25,994 bases of DNA from Pyrinomonadaceae bacterium (GTDB lineage: Bacteria; Acidobacteriota; Blastocatellia; Pyrinomonadales; Pyrinomonadaceae): assembly GCA_018060305.1 (NCBI GenBank), contig JAGOWF010000003.1, forward strand, positions 1-25,994, read 5' to 3'. Shown one piece after another: positions 15,641 to 23,900 of this stretch (positions are counted from its first letter, which is position 1; each line of letters opens with the position of its first letter). A program made the translations under genes and the position numbers. The notes under the pieces are model-generated. The model was not told the origin of the DNA. It saw only the letters and a list, made by a program, of their open reading frames with translations, and did not search any database.

Positions 15641-17215
15641 ATGAGCCATCGCACACCTGATACCGATCGAACCATCTTTCGGATGCAGTATAAGTGCGCG
15701 GCACTCCTGCTTACGCTGCTCATCTTGCTCTTCGTAAATATCACGCCGGCGGCGGCCGCGGGCGATTCCATAAAGGCATTAATCAAAAAGGCTGCACGGC
15801 TTGACCGGCACGGCTCTCATGTCGAGGCAGAGAAACTCTTGCGGCAGGCTTTGACAGTGGATCCGGGCCGTTCGGAAACAAAGGTCGCTCTTGCCTTTAC
15901 CCTGGCTAAACAACGCCGTTTGATCGAAGCCTATGACCTTGTGTTTCCGGTCGCCAAGGCTGAGCCGGAGAATGCGAGGGCATATTCCGTACTGGGTACG
16001 ACACTGCTGTATGCAGGGCGTTTTGCCGAGGCCCGCCCGATCCTTAATACGGCTATCCGGCTCGACAGGCGGCAGCATCTCGCATGGGCAGGCTATGGAA
16101 TGCTCGACTTCTATGAGAATGACATTGGCGAGAGTATTGAGAATCTTCGCGAAGCCGTCCTCCAGAGACCCAATGAACCGGACTATCTGTTTGCCCTTGC
16201 TCAGGTCGCGGCACGCGCGGAGCAGTACCAGTGGGCGGCTGACAACTATAAGGAATTCCTACGCGTGGCCCACATCAGTGATGCCGACCGTCGGGAACGC
16301 ATTAAGGGCCTGATCGCATTTCTTCACTACCTTGGCCAAGCCGGAACGCTCTATGCGCCGGGCGGCAAGGAAAACACGACCGTCCCATTCCAATTGATCG
16401 GCAACCGGCCGGTGATACCGGTTCGCATCAACGGCCGCGATGAACCGCTGAGATTCGTCCTCGACACCGGCTCGGGCATCTCTGTTATGTCCACTGAGAC
16501 GGCTCGGCGGCTCAAAGTCTCGCCAATTACGCGCGGTGGCTATGCACGCGGCATCGGCGGCGACGGTAAGTTTGAGATCGTTTACGGCCTTCTCCGTGAG
16601 ATCGAGATCGGCGAAGTCGAACTCCATAACGTGCCTATCTATCTGCGCACATTTCACAATGACGCCGACAACATCGATGGCTACATAGGCCTCGCCCTGA
16701 TCTCAAAATTCTTGACAACGATCGACTATGGCAATCAGACCTTTGCGCTGACGCGCAAAGATGCGGCGGTCCGAACATTTGATAATGACCAGACACGTTC
16801 CCTGCCGCTCAGGCTGACATCGAGTGGTTTCCTAAGTGGTGAGGTGACGCTGCAGGGCCTCGATGGGCCGCTTAATTTCATTGTTGATACCGGCGCGAGC
16901 GTTTCGGTAATATCGGAGCGCGTCGCCGGCGTCGAGACAATAATGCCGTTTATCAATGACGAAAAGATGCGCGTCTTCGGCTCGGCTGGCATCAAGGAAG
17001 ACGTGCCGACGTATTTGCTGCCGAGCGTTCGATTTGGCAGCCACACGCGGACAGACATCATGGCCGTCGCGCTCGACCTCGACCTTATCAACGAGGCCTC
17101 GGGCTGGGAACAATCAGGTATCCTCGGTGGTAACTTCCTCAAGAATTACAGGCTGACGTTCGATTTTAAGAATTCGAAAGTGATCTTCGCGGACATAAAA
17201 CGCGAAAACGAATGA
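15641..17215 (+). CDS. Secreted TPR protein with two tandem retropepsin-like aspartyl protease domains
   Basis: 524 aa. A signal peptide or signal anchor is at about 16-40 (ALLLTLLILLFVNITPAAAA). TPR-like helices cover about 42-235 (typical motif pieces AEKLLRQALTVDP, YSVLGTTLLYAGRFAEARPIL). Then come two complete aspartyl-protease units: FVLDTGSGISVMS (D275) with GYIGLALI (347-354), and FIVDTGASVSVIS (D416) with GILGGNFLKNY (493-503). Each DTG plus GhhG pair is what one retropepsin monomer contributes, so a single chain could form a full pepsin-like active site. ATG 15641 is preceded by a cagggacg Shine-Dalgarno-like run. The PIN gene overlaps its end by 4 nt. The substrate is unknown; a periplasmic or cell-surface protease is inferred. 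Confidence 0.82.
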   Translation: MSHRTPDTDRTIFRMQYKCAALLLTLLILLFVNITPAAAAGDSIKALIKKAARLDRHGSHVEAEKLLRQALTVDPGRSETKVALAFTLAKQRRLIEAYDLVFPVAKAEPENARAYSVLGTTLLYAGRFAEARPILNTAIRLDRRQHLAWAGYGMLDFYENDIGESIENLREAVLQRPNEPDYLFALAQVAARAEQYQWAADNYKEFLRVAHISDADRRERIKGLIAFLHYLGQAGTLYAPGGKENTTVPFQLIGNRPVIPVRINGRDEPLRFVLDTGSGISVMSTETARRLKVSPITRGGYARGIGGDGKFEIVYGLLREIEIGEVELHNVPIYLRTFHNDADNIDGYIGLALISKFLTTIDYGNQTFALTRKDAAVRTFDNDQTRSLPLRLTSSGFLSGEVTLQGLDGPLNFIVDTGASVSVISERVAGVETIMPFINDEKMRVFGSAGIKEDVPTYLLPSVRFGSHTRTDIMAVALDLDLINEASGWEQSGILGGNFLKNYRLTFDFKNSKVIFADIKRENE

Positions 17216-17679
17216 AGCTCAACCTCAGCCTATATCTCGAAACGTCCGTCGTCGGAGCGTATCTCGATAACAGTGAGCCGTTCCGCCGCGACCTGACGAT
17301 CCGCTGGTGGGAGCATGAGCTATGCGAATACCGCGCGTTTAGCTCGATCCTAGTCCAGCGTGAACTCGAACGCCTGCCCGAACCGCATCGCACAGGTTAT
17401 CTGGATCTCGTCAAGCCACTCGACCAACTCGACCTGACCGAGGAAGCAGCGATCCTCGCCGACGGCTACATAGACCGTGGCATCTTTAGCCGCAAATACA
17501 TCGCCGACGCCATCCATTTCGCCATCGCCTCGATCCACAAGATCGATTACCTTGTCACATGGAACTTCGGCCACCTCGCCAACGCCCGAAAACAAGCCCG
17601 CCTCCGCCGATTCAATACCGACGCCGGCTTCCACTCACCAGTCATCACCACACCGGAGTTTTTGGTTCACGCTGTATGA
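17212..17679 (+). CDS. PIN-domain protein (VapC-like nuclease fold)
   Basis: 155 aa, starting by a 4-nt overlap (ATGA) with the protease gene. The PIN fold is seen from YLETSVVGAYLD at the N-terminus, the central acidic helix SSILVQRELERL (E51), ADAIHFAIA (D99) and DYLVTWNFGHLAN (N118). The usual first aspartate of PIN domains is a glutamate here (E10 in YLETS). The C-terminal VITTPEFL is a common end of this subgroup. No antitoxin-like small gene precedes it: its upstream neighbour is the large protease. It may therefore be a stand-alone RNase or an antitoxin-less relic. Family likely; toxin role not supported by context. Confidence 0.75.
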   Translation: MKLNLSLYLETSVVGAYLDNSEPFRRDLTIRWWEHELCEYRAFSSILVQRELERLPEPHRTGYLDLVKPLDQLDLTEEAAILADGYIDRGIFSRKYIADAIHFAIASIHKIDYLVTWNFGHLANARKQARLRRFNTDAGFHSPVITTPEFLVHAV

Positions 17680-17695
17680 GATCGATCATATCCTT

Positions 17696-18140
17696 TCACA
17701 ATAGGTTTCTAGCAAAATAGCCGTCTTCGGAAATCGAACAAGAACCACAGAATCGCAGGATTGACCCCATTCCCCTATTGTCGTAACCAAACGTAAAGCT
17801 CTGACTCGACTCGTCCGTTAAGCCTGTCAGGCGATTTGCGTCGTCATATGCAAAGGACGCATGGACACTGCCATCGAGTTTTAATTGCGTTCGCCTACCT
17901 GCTGCATCATAAACATTTTCGATCAAATGACCGAAGACATCCGTCTCGGATTTTAGTCGGTTCCGGTTGTCATAGCCGAACGAAACGGTGCCGCTTGCGT
18001 TGACTGCAGAGGTCAGCCGCGAGATGTCATCGTATTTGTATGTTGCAGTCTGGTTTGGCACTTGATTACTGCTGCCAAGCAGACAATCTATTTTCTTCAA
18101 AACGGTTTAGAACATCGTATTCGTAAGTTGTCTCACACCA
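17696..18140 (-). pseudogene. Third Rhs/YD-repeat fragment, frameshifted and truncated
   Basis: The minus-strand ORF 17696-18100 contains YD repeats (TATYKYDDISRLTSAVN, FGYDNRNRLKSE, NVYDAAGRRTQLK, FAYDDANRLTGL). It then loses homology after FTFGYDNRG and runs into an unrelated 20-residue tail. Upstream, a second frame reads TTYEYDVLNRF, which aligns with TNYEYDFLNRL of the full-length Rhs. A surplus T in the cgtttt run (around 18093-18096) breaks the frame, so the ORF's apparent ATG is not a true start. DNA at 17778-18037 matches 22411-22670 in the full-length gene without indels, 239 of 260 positions by hand count. It has no Rhs core and no promoter. Confidence 0.8.
17778..18040 (-). repeat. 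Duplicated Rhs segment C (copy of 22411-22673)
   Basis: Constant offset of 4633 bp and no gaps. The first 47 positions are identical, and overall about 92% are identical by hand alignment. The match ends where the fragment's sequence departs near 18040. Confidence 0.85.
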
Positions 18141-18206
18141 GTGTAAACAGTATTGCGTTGCGCGTAGGCTTTTGCACATCGAATCGTTAGTTCTGAGGCA
18201 AGTCGG

Positions 18207-18578
18207 TCAAGAATGTCTTGGGTTATGTTTCCTAAAATTCTTGAAAAAGAATAACTTCCCGATCTCCACCAAATTATCTAAGTCCATGTTTCTAATGATT
18301 TCGGGATTAAGTCCAATATCTTCATAGAATCCAAACAAATATTCGGTAAGTTGACACGGACGATCCTCACCCGTTTCCTGTATTTCAATTGACTCATAGG
18401 TCGTAAAAAGGGATTTATGCGATTTAGGAACAGGGTTGAGTTTTTGCCCCTCGGCGTCAAACGCCGTAAAAAGACCTTCTTGCACGTCAATCGGTTCCAT
18501 GTCGCTCTGAGCGTCTGTAAGAGAGTAGAAGAATTCAACATCCACGCCGTCGGTAATAATAATAATTGGTAATTTCAT
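18207..18578 (-). CDS. Candidate immunity protein for the displaced Rhs C-terminal domain
   Basis: A 123-aa acidic protein (MKLPIIIITDGVDVEFFYSL, then SDMEPIDVQEGLFTAFDAEG). Its start overlaps the stop of the Rhs tip by one base (TAATG), the tight toxin-immunity coupling usual at Rhs loci. The EPIDV...G.....D.EG pattern resembles small cytosolic immunity-type proteins found next to Rhs genes; this is a remembered resemblance, not a search result. No signal peptide or membrane segment, which fits protection inside the cell. Base composition is more AT-rich than in the chromosomal genes, as is common for transferred toxin-immunity cassettes. The immunity role is inferred from position, size and charge. 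Confidence 0.55.
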   Translation of the reverse strand: MKLPIIIITDGVDVEFFYSLTDAQSDMEPIDVQEGLFTAFDAEGQKLNPVPKSHKSLFTTYESIEIQETGEDRPCQLTEYLFGFYEDIGLNPEIIRNMDLDNLVEIGKLFFFKNFRKHNPRHS

Positions 18579-20485
18579 TAGAATCTATCCCGAAACGATT
18601 TGTCTTTTTCATGCTTATCCCACGGACGATGGCGTTTTGGAGATTGTCCGGGCAGGCTGTGGCCGGGGCGTCGTGGATCGGGAACTCCGCGATGATAGTG
18701 AGGCCACTTACCAGTCGGATGATTCCATTTTGGGTTTCCAAAAGGCGCTATTCGGAAACTACCTCGGCGCGGGTATTCCGTGCCAAGGCTCGCCGGCTTC
18801 GCGATCGGTCCAGCCAGGATTGTAAAGATTCCGCTAGCTCTCGCCACATCCATCGCAACGAATGCGGCTCGTCCATAGGCGTTTTCGTCACACGCGTACA
18901 GGGCCCGTCCGGTTCCGCTTCCGACCCTTAAAAGGTCAGCGCCGCCGCTTGCAAGGTCACCAACAGTATCGACCGTTCCGTTCCGAACCCAGTTTTGCGG
19001 GTCTTTCTTCCACCACTTTCTGGCATAATCGATCTTATCGTCCAGCCAATCCGCTGCATCGTTACCCCAGCCGTCCAGTCCAAAGGGATCGACAAAATGC
19101 TGCGGATCGTTCCAAACATAGACATAAAGATTGACATCACCACCCTCAAAACCGATTGGGTCCTCTGAGATGAAGCGTCCCAGGTTTGGATCATAAAAAC
19201 GAGACCGGCTGTATTGGATGCCGGAGAAGCCGTCGAATTCGCGTCCTGTAAACTGGTAGCGCGTGGAAAAGGACGCATTTGTTGCGTTCCCAAAGCTGTC
19301 ATATCCAGTCGCCGCGGTCAGACTACCCGACGTGTTCGAGAGTCCGTTCGTTGATCCTAGATGGTCGGCCAGGAAGTAGCTCGCAGTGGAACCAACTGTT
19401 TGACGAAGCTTGTTGTCAATGCCCTCACCGTTGAGATATTTTGTCAGTGTCCCAGCGTTGTCATCAACCAGAACATCCTCACCATCATGAGTAAACTTTG
19501 TCCGCTTCCTGCCAAAAACCAGATCGCGTTCCACCCTCCGCCCGAGCGCGTCGTAGCGATAGCGAACTTTTTGCTTCCTAGCCGCAGCTTCCGTCAGGCG
19601 ATTTTCGTAGTCCCAACTGTATCGCCAGAAATTACTTCCCTCGCTCTTTAGCGTCGTATTGCCATTCGCATCGAAGCTGTAGATCGCGGTTTGCGTAGCG
19701 GTCAGCTTATTGAATGGCTGGTAACTATAGGTGCCTGAGCGATGGCTCGATGTGCGATTACCTACATCGTCGAAGACATAATTTTCAAAAACCGAACCCG
19801 TGACGCCGGTCAGCCGATTCACGTTGTCGTAGCCAAAGTTTCGGGTCTGCGTCGGTTCGATAATCTGCGATATCTGGTTCGCAGCATTGTAGGCGTATTG
19901 CCGATCAAACAATGTTCCCGACGGCCCGGTGTCGGTCAGTCGCGTGAGCCTACGCATGTTGTCGAACAGATAACTCGTCGAAACCCCGTTAGGATATGTT
20001 CGCATTTGTGGGAGATCGTCAGCATAATAGCCGAAAGTTATCGTCGTGCTGTCGGATGCGTTGACTATGTTCGACAGCCGCTCGGCGTTGTCATAGTTGT
20101 ATGTTGCGTAGAGGGCATCGTCCAGTTTTAGCCGCTTTTGATTGACGGTCGAGGTTCGCTCGCACTCATATGCGACTACGCGATTGAAAACGTCCGTCGT
20201 GGACGTAACGCGGTTGCGGTTGTCGTAGGCAAACGAAACAGTGCCGCTCCCGTTGACCGCAGAGGTCGGCCGCGAGATGTCGTCATAGTTGTAGGTCGCT
20301 TCAGGAACGGGTGTTCCCGGCGTGACCGGGTCGCCGTATTTGATCTTCTTGAGACGGTTGAGAAAGTCGTATTCGTAGTTTGTGACACGGCCCATGTAAT
20401 CGGTCCGCTTTGTTCGGTTCCTCGCCAGTTTTGGAATATCAACGAAGATCATCAATTTCGGGATGTTGCTGGAGGACCGGGTCAA
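18578..20485 (-). CDS. Displaced (orphan) Rhs tip: YD repeats, Rhs core and variable C-terminal toxin-like domain
   Basis: 635-aa ORF lacking signal peptide and N-terminal Rhs domains. Homology to the full-length Rhs starts abruptly at NRTKRTDYMGRVTNYEYD (DNA breakpoint near 20421). It continues through YD repeats to a complete core: RYQFTGREFDGFSGIQYSR, SRFYDPNLGRFISEDPIGF and DPFGL (466-470). After DPFGL comes a variable tail of 165 residues, ending in a His/Pro/Arg-rich motif (PHYHRGVPDP, then RHRPWDKHEK, KSFRDRF). This looks like a recurrent Rhs-tip toxin family but I cannot name its activity. The listed TTG start at 20485 is arbitrary: no ribosome-binding site is seen, the small 73-aa gene overlaps it, and an ATG (MIFVDIP) lies 33 bp later. 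It is probably silent unless recombined onto the full-length gene. Confidence 0.75.
   Translation of the reverse strand: MTRSSSNIPKLMIFVDIPKLARNRTKRTDYMGRVTNYEYDFLNRLKKIKYGDPVTPGTPVPEATYNYDDISRPTSAVNGSGTVSFAYDNRNRVTSTTDVFNRVVAYECERTSTVNQKRLKLDDALYATYNYDNAERLSNIVNASDSTTITFGYYADDLPQMRTYPNGVSTSYLFDNMRRLTRLTDTGPSGTLFDRQYAYNAANQISQIIEPTQTRNFGYDNVNRLTGVTGSVFENYVFDDVGNRTSSHRSGTYSYQPFNKLTATQTAIYSFDANGNTTLKSEGSNFWRYSWDYENRLTEAAARKQKVRYRYDALGRRVERDLVFGRKRTKFTHDGEDVLVDDNAGTLTKYLNGEGIDNKLRQTVGSTASYFLADHLGSTNGLSNTSGSLTAATGYDSFGNATNASFSTRYQFTGREFDGFSGIQYSRSRFYDPNLGRFISEDPIGFEGGDVNLYVYVWNDPQHFVDPFGLDGWGNDAADWLDDKIDYARKWWKKDPQNWVRNGTVDTVGDLASGGADLLRVGSGTGRALYACDENAYGRAAFVAMDVARASGIFTILAGPIAKPASLGTEYPRRGSFRIAPFGNPKWNHPTGKWPHYHRGVPDPRRPGHSLPGQSPKRHRPWDKHEKDKSFRDRF
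20211..20421 (-). repeat. Duplicated Rhs segment B (copy of 22591-22801)
   Basis: Constant offset of 2380 bp, no gaps, 196 of 211 positions identical by hand count. The match stops abruptly at 20421/22801, just after cggttcc on the + strand. That is the junction between the orphan tip and the unrelated small-gene DNA. Confidence 0.87.
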
Positions 20486-20660
20486 GTATGTCCATGGTAA
20501 TGCCCCCTATGGATCGACCCACCCCGTATTTTATTTTTTCAAAATTGGTTTCTGAGCAATGTCCACGCAAATCCAAGAGAATCGCATCGAGTTCGCGAAT
20601 AGCTTGGAGTGTACGTTCCTTGACCTTGATAGCATTTTCGATATTTAGCATCTCAGTCAA
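20439..20660 (-). CDS. Small acidic protein in the Rhs array, possible immunity gene
   Basis: 73 aa from a TTG at 20660 preceded by a G-rich run (gggggcga), or 70 aa from ATG 20651. The sequence is helical and charged, ending GVGRSIGGITMDILDPVLQQ then HPEIDDLR. The shape (short, cytosolic, acidic, conserved GVG..IG..q.dlLdp pattern) matches small partner proteins often found behind Rhs tips, by recollection only. Its last 47 bp overlap the N-terminal extension of the orphan Rhs ORF. This supports that extension being artificial and the recombination junction lying just after this gene's stop. Function unproven. Confidence 0.5.
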   Translation of the reverse strand: MTEMLNIENAIKVKERTLQAIRELDAILLDLRGHCSETNFEKIKYGVGRSIGGITMDILDPVLQQHPEIDDLR

Positions 20661-20707
20661 TCGCCCCCATGCATCTGCGATAGCATGCTATGTACTTAAC
20701 GCCATAA

Positions 20708-20953
20708 TCACCTGTGATACCCGTCAGATAGTCTGACTTCGCACCGTCTCATTTGGTTTAAATCGCCATCGTGTTCTACTAAGCCTTTCTTAACCAAAAC
20801 TTCTACCCTGTTCGCAAAATAAGAATCATTTTTCCCGGCACGTTCTTGGCGATCAATTTGTGTCATGGTCGTACCAACGATTAACGCCACCTTTCGCCAT
20901 GTCTTTGTCATATTCAATAAGAGAAGCCGGTCAATTTCTTCATCGCTGATCAT
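20708..20953 (-). CDS. Small DUF3658-like protein directly behind full-length rhs, candidate immunity/partner
   Basis: 81 aa starting ATG at 20953 with an excellent Shine-Dalgarno sequence (GGAGG, 4 nt spacing), 25 bp after the rhs stop. The C-terminal half, DSYFANRVEVLVKKG then GDLNQMRRCEVRL, matches the recurring 'FaeRv..Lv..G.le..Gdl..MR.sEVRL' pattern I associate with DUF3658-type domains. The N-terminal half (KTWRKVALIVGTTM) precedes it. By Rhs-locus logic the gene immediately after rhs is the immunity gene. However, proteins with this pattern also occur away from Rhs loci, so it may be a regulator or adaptor. No signal peptide. Confidence 0.6.
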   Translation of the reverse strand: MISDEEIDRLLLLNMTKTWRKVALIVGTTMTQIDRQERAGKNDSYFANRVEVLVKKGLVEHDGDLNQMRRCEVRLSDGYHR

Positions 20954-20978
20954 AAATCCTCCAGGTGGGCGTTACTGA

Positions 20979-23900
20979 TTAAAATCTCATTCCACGTTTA
21001 CATCGTTCTGAAATACAGCCTTTCAGACATGTTGTTAAACTGCCTCCCCAAATATTTTTCATATCTGGATCGAACTGAGCCTTTGCACACAATTGCACAC
21101 ATGCGGAGCGTTCCTCCGCACAACCATCTCGATCAGGGTCCGGGTTCGGCCAAGTATCAGTTCGATCTCTAAACCACGGAAACGTTCTCGGCACAGGCTG
21201 ACAGGTTGGACCTGACACGGTTACCGGTGGTCGAATTTGCGGAATCGGGTAGCCGAGCGGCGGCTTCCAGGGATTAATTGGCCATGGGCCGTTTACATAC
21301 GGATTTAGGGGGTGGTTGGCCGACCAGGTTCCCACATACGAGGCGCCATAGATTGCGGCACCTCCGGCCACGACAATGGCTCCTGCTGTACCAGCGAGAG
21401 TCGCCCCGGCACTAAGACCACCTAATACGCCCGGATTTGTAAGTACATCGGCCCCGGGTTGCAGGCCCATAGGATCCCGAAACCACTGGGGCTGGTTGCG
21501 GACGTAGCCATAGAGGTTGACATCACCGCCAGCAAAACCAATTGGATCTTCGGAAACAAAACGCCCGAGGTTAGCGTCGTAGAATCTCGCGCGGCTGTAT
21601 TGGAGGCCTGAGAAGTTATCGAACTCTCGACCGGTGAATTGATATCGCGTCGGGAATGCCGCATTTGTGGGATTTCCGAACGAATCATACGTATTGGAGT
21701 CGGTGATCGCGCCGGACGAATTCGTTAGCGCGAGTGTTGAACCGAGATGATCCCCCAAGAAGTATCTTGCAGTCGTGGACGGGCCTGATTTCAGCTTATT
21801 ATCTATGCCCGGGCCGTTCTGGTATTTCGTCAATGTTCCCTGCTGATCATCGAGGACAACATCCAGTCCGTCATAGCTAAACTTAGCAACCTCTTTTGCC
21901 CCGGTGTAATGACGGCGGACGCGGCGACCGAGCGCATCATACGAATATTTTACCGTCTGCTTTCTCGTCGAAACGGTTGACAGCCGACCATCGTAGTCCC
22001 AAAAATATCTCCAGAAGTTACTGCCTTCCGATTTCTGAACGGTGTTGCCTTTGGCATCAAAACTGTATGTTGCGGTGGCGGTGCCAACCAGCCGGTTGAA
22101 CGGCGAGTAACCGTAAGTCGCGCTGCGATGCGAGGAAGTCCGATTTCCAACGTCGTCATAGACATAGCTTTCGCTCGTCGCTCCGTTTGTCATGCCCGTA
22201 AGGCGGTTAACTGCGTCATACGAGAAAACCCTCGTTTGCGCCAATTCAGTGATCTGTGCTATCTGATTTGCAGTATTATAGGCAAAGTTGTTTTCGACCA
22301 AAGTTGCTGTTGGTGATTGGTGCTTTAGCTTTGTTAATCGGCTCATGCCGTCATGCTCGAACGTGGACGAAATACCATTAGGAAAAGTCCTTGCCGTCAG
22401 TCGATCAGCATTGTCGTAACCAAACGTAAAGCTCTGACTCGACTCGTCCGTTAAGCCGGTCAGGCGATTTGCGTCGTCGTATGCAAAGGACGCATGGACA
22501 CTGCCATCGAGCTTCAATTGGGTCCGCCTGCCTGCTGCGTCATAAGTATTTTCGATCAAATGACCGAAGACATCCGTCTCGGATTTTAGTCGGTTGCGGA
22601 TGTCGTAGGCAAACGAAACAGTGCCGCTCGCGTTGATTGCAGAGGTCAGCCTCGAGATGTCGTCGTAGTTGTAGGTCGCTTCAGGAACGGGCGTTCCGGG
22701 TGTAATCGGGTCGCCGTATTTGATCTTCTTGAGACGGTTGAGAAAGTCGTATTCGTAGTTCGTGACGCGGCCCATGTAATCGGTGCGCTTTGTTCGGTTC
22801 CCAACTGCGTCGTATTCGAATGACATCGTTCCGCCCGCGCGGGACTGCGTGAGCCTTCGATTCAGCGGATCGTATGTGAACGTGTAAACCTGATTCAGAG
22901 TATCTTTTACCTCGATGTTCTGAAACCTCGCGTTGTACTTTAGCTCGGTGCTCTCAAGCTCGGCGTTGGTGACGGTTATCTTGCGGTTAGTGTCGTCGTA
23001 AGTGTAAACGGTATCGCGATTTGCCGTGTCGATTGTCTTTTTGATGCGGCCTACCTTATCGTATTCAAACTTTTCTTTGAGGCGAGGTGCTCCTACAGTC
23101 GGTGCCGGATATTCGATCTCTTTCAGCCGGTCAAAATCGTCGGGAACATAATTCGTAATATTTCCTAGTCCGTCCTTCGACGAGGTCATGAACGACATCG
23201 CGTTGTAGCCGAACTCTCGCGCATGCCCAAGCGGGTCGGTGATCTTCTTCAAACGATATTGCGAGTCAAACTCATACCCCGTAATCTTCCCGCGTTCGTC
23301 CGTCACCGATTCCAGCAGCCGGCGGACATCGTATTTGTATGTTATCTTATCCAGATTCGGATAGATCATCTCGACCTTTCGCTGAGTGTCGTCAAAATAG
23401 TTGTAATCCGTCACATCGCCCAAAGGGTTCGTTATCGTATTGGTGCGCCCGCGCGCGTCGTAGGTAAAGTTGGTTTTCTTTCCGTAAGGATCCTCGATCT
23501 CCTCAAGCAGCCCCGAACCCGCGAACCATTTGAACTTCGTAATATTGTTCCGAGCATCCTTGATCTGCGTTGGCAGGCCTTCGTTGTTGGTGGCCGGATA
23601 TTCGAGCGTCGTGACGTTGTTCAACGGGTCTTTCGTCGTCAAAAGATTCCCGTTAGAATCATAAGTATTTGTCGTGACGCCGTTCATTCGGTCGGTATGG
23701 GTTAGCACCTGTCCAAATAGGTTGTGGGTGAACGTCTCGGTTCCAAGGGAGGTTGCTCCTATCTTTTCTTCTAAACTCACGAGATTTCGCTTGCTGTCAT
23801 AAGTATACAGCGTCTCGCGACCAAGTGCATCAACTTTTTTAACGAGGTTTAACTCGGTGTCGTAGAAATACTCCGTAGCTTCTGTGCCGCCACCACCGCA

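Noticed and set aside
19742..20131. 129-aa + strand ORF in the orphan Rhs
   Set aside because: Antisense shadow of YD-repeat coding sequence, with no ribosome-binding site or recognisable domain.
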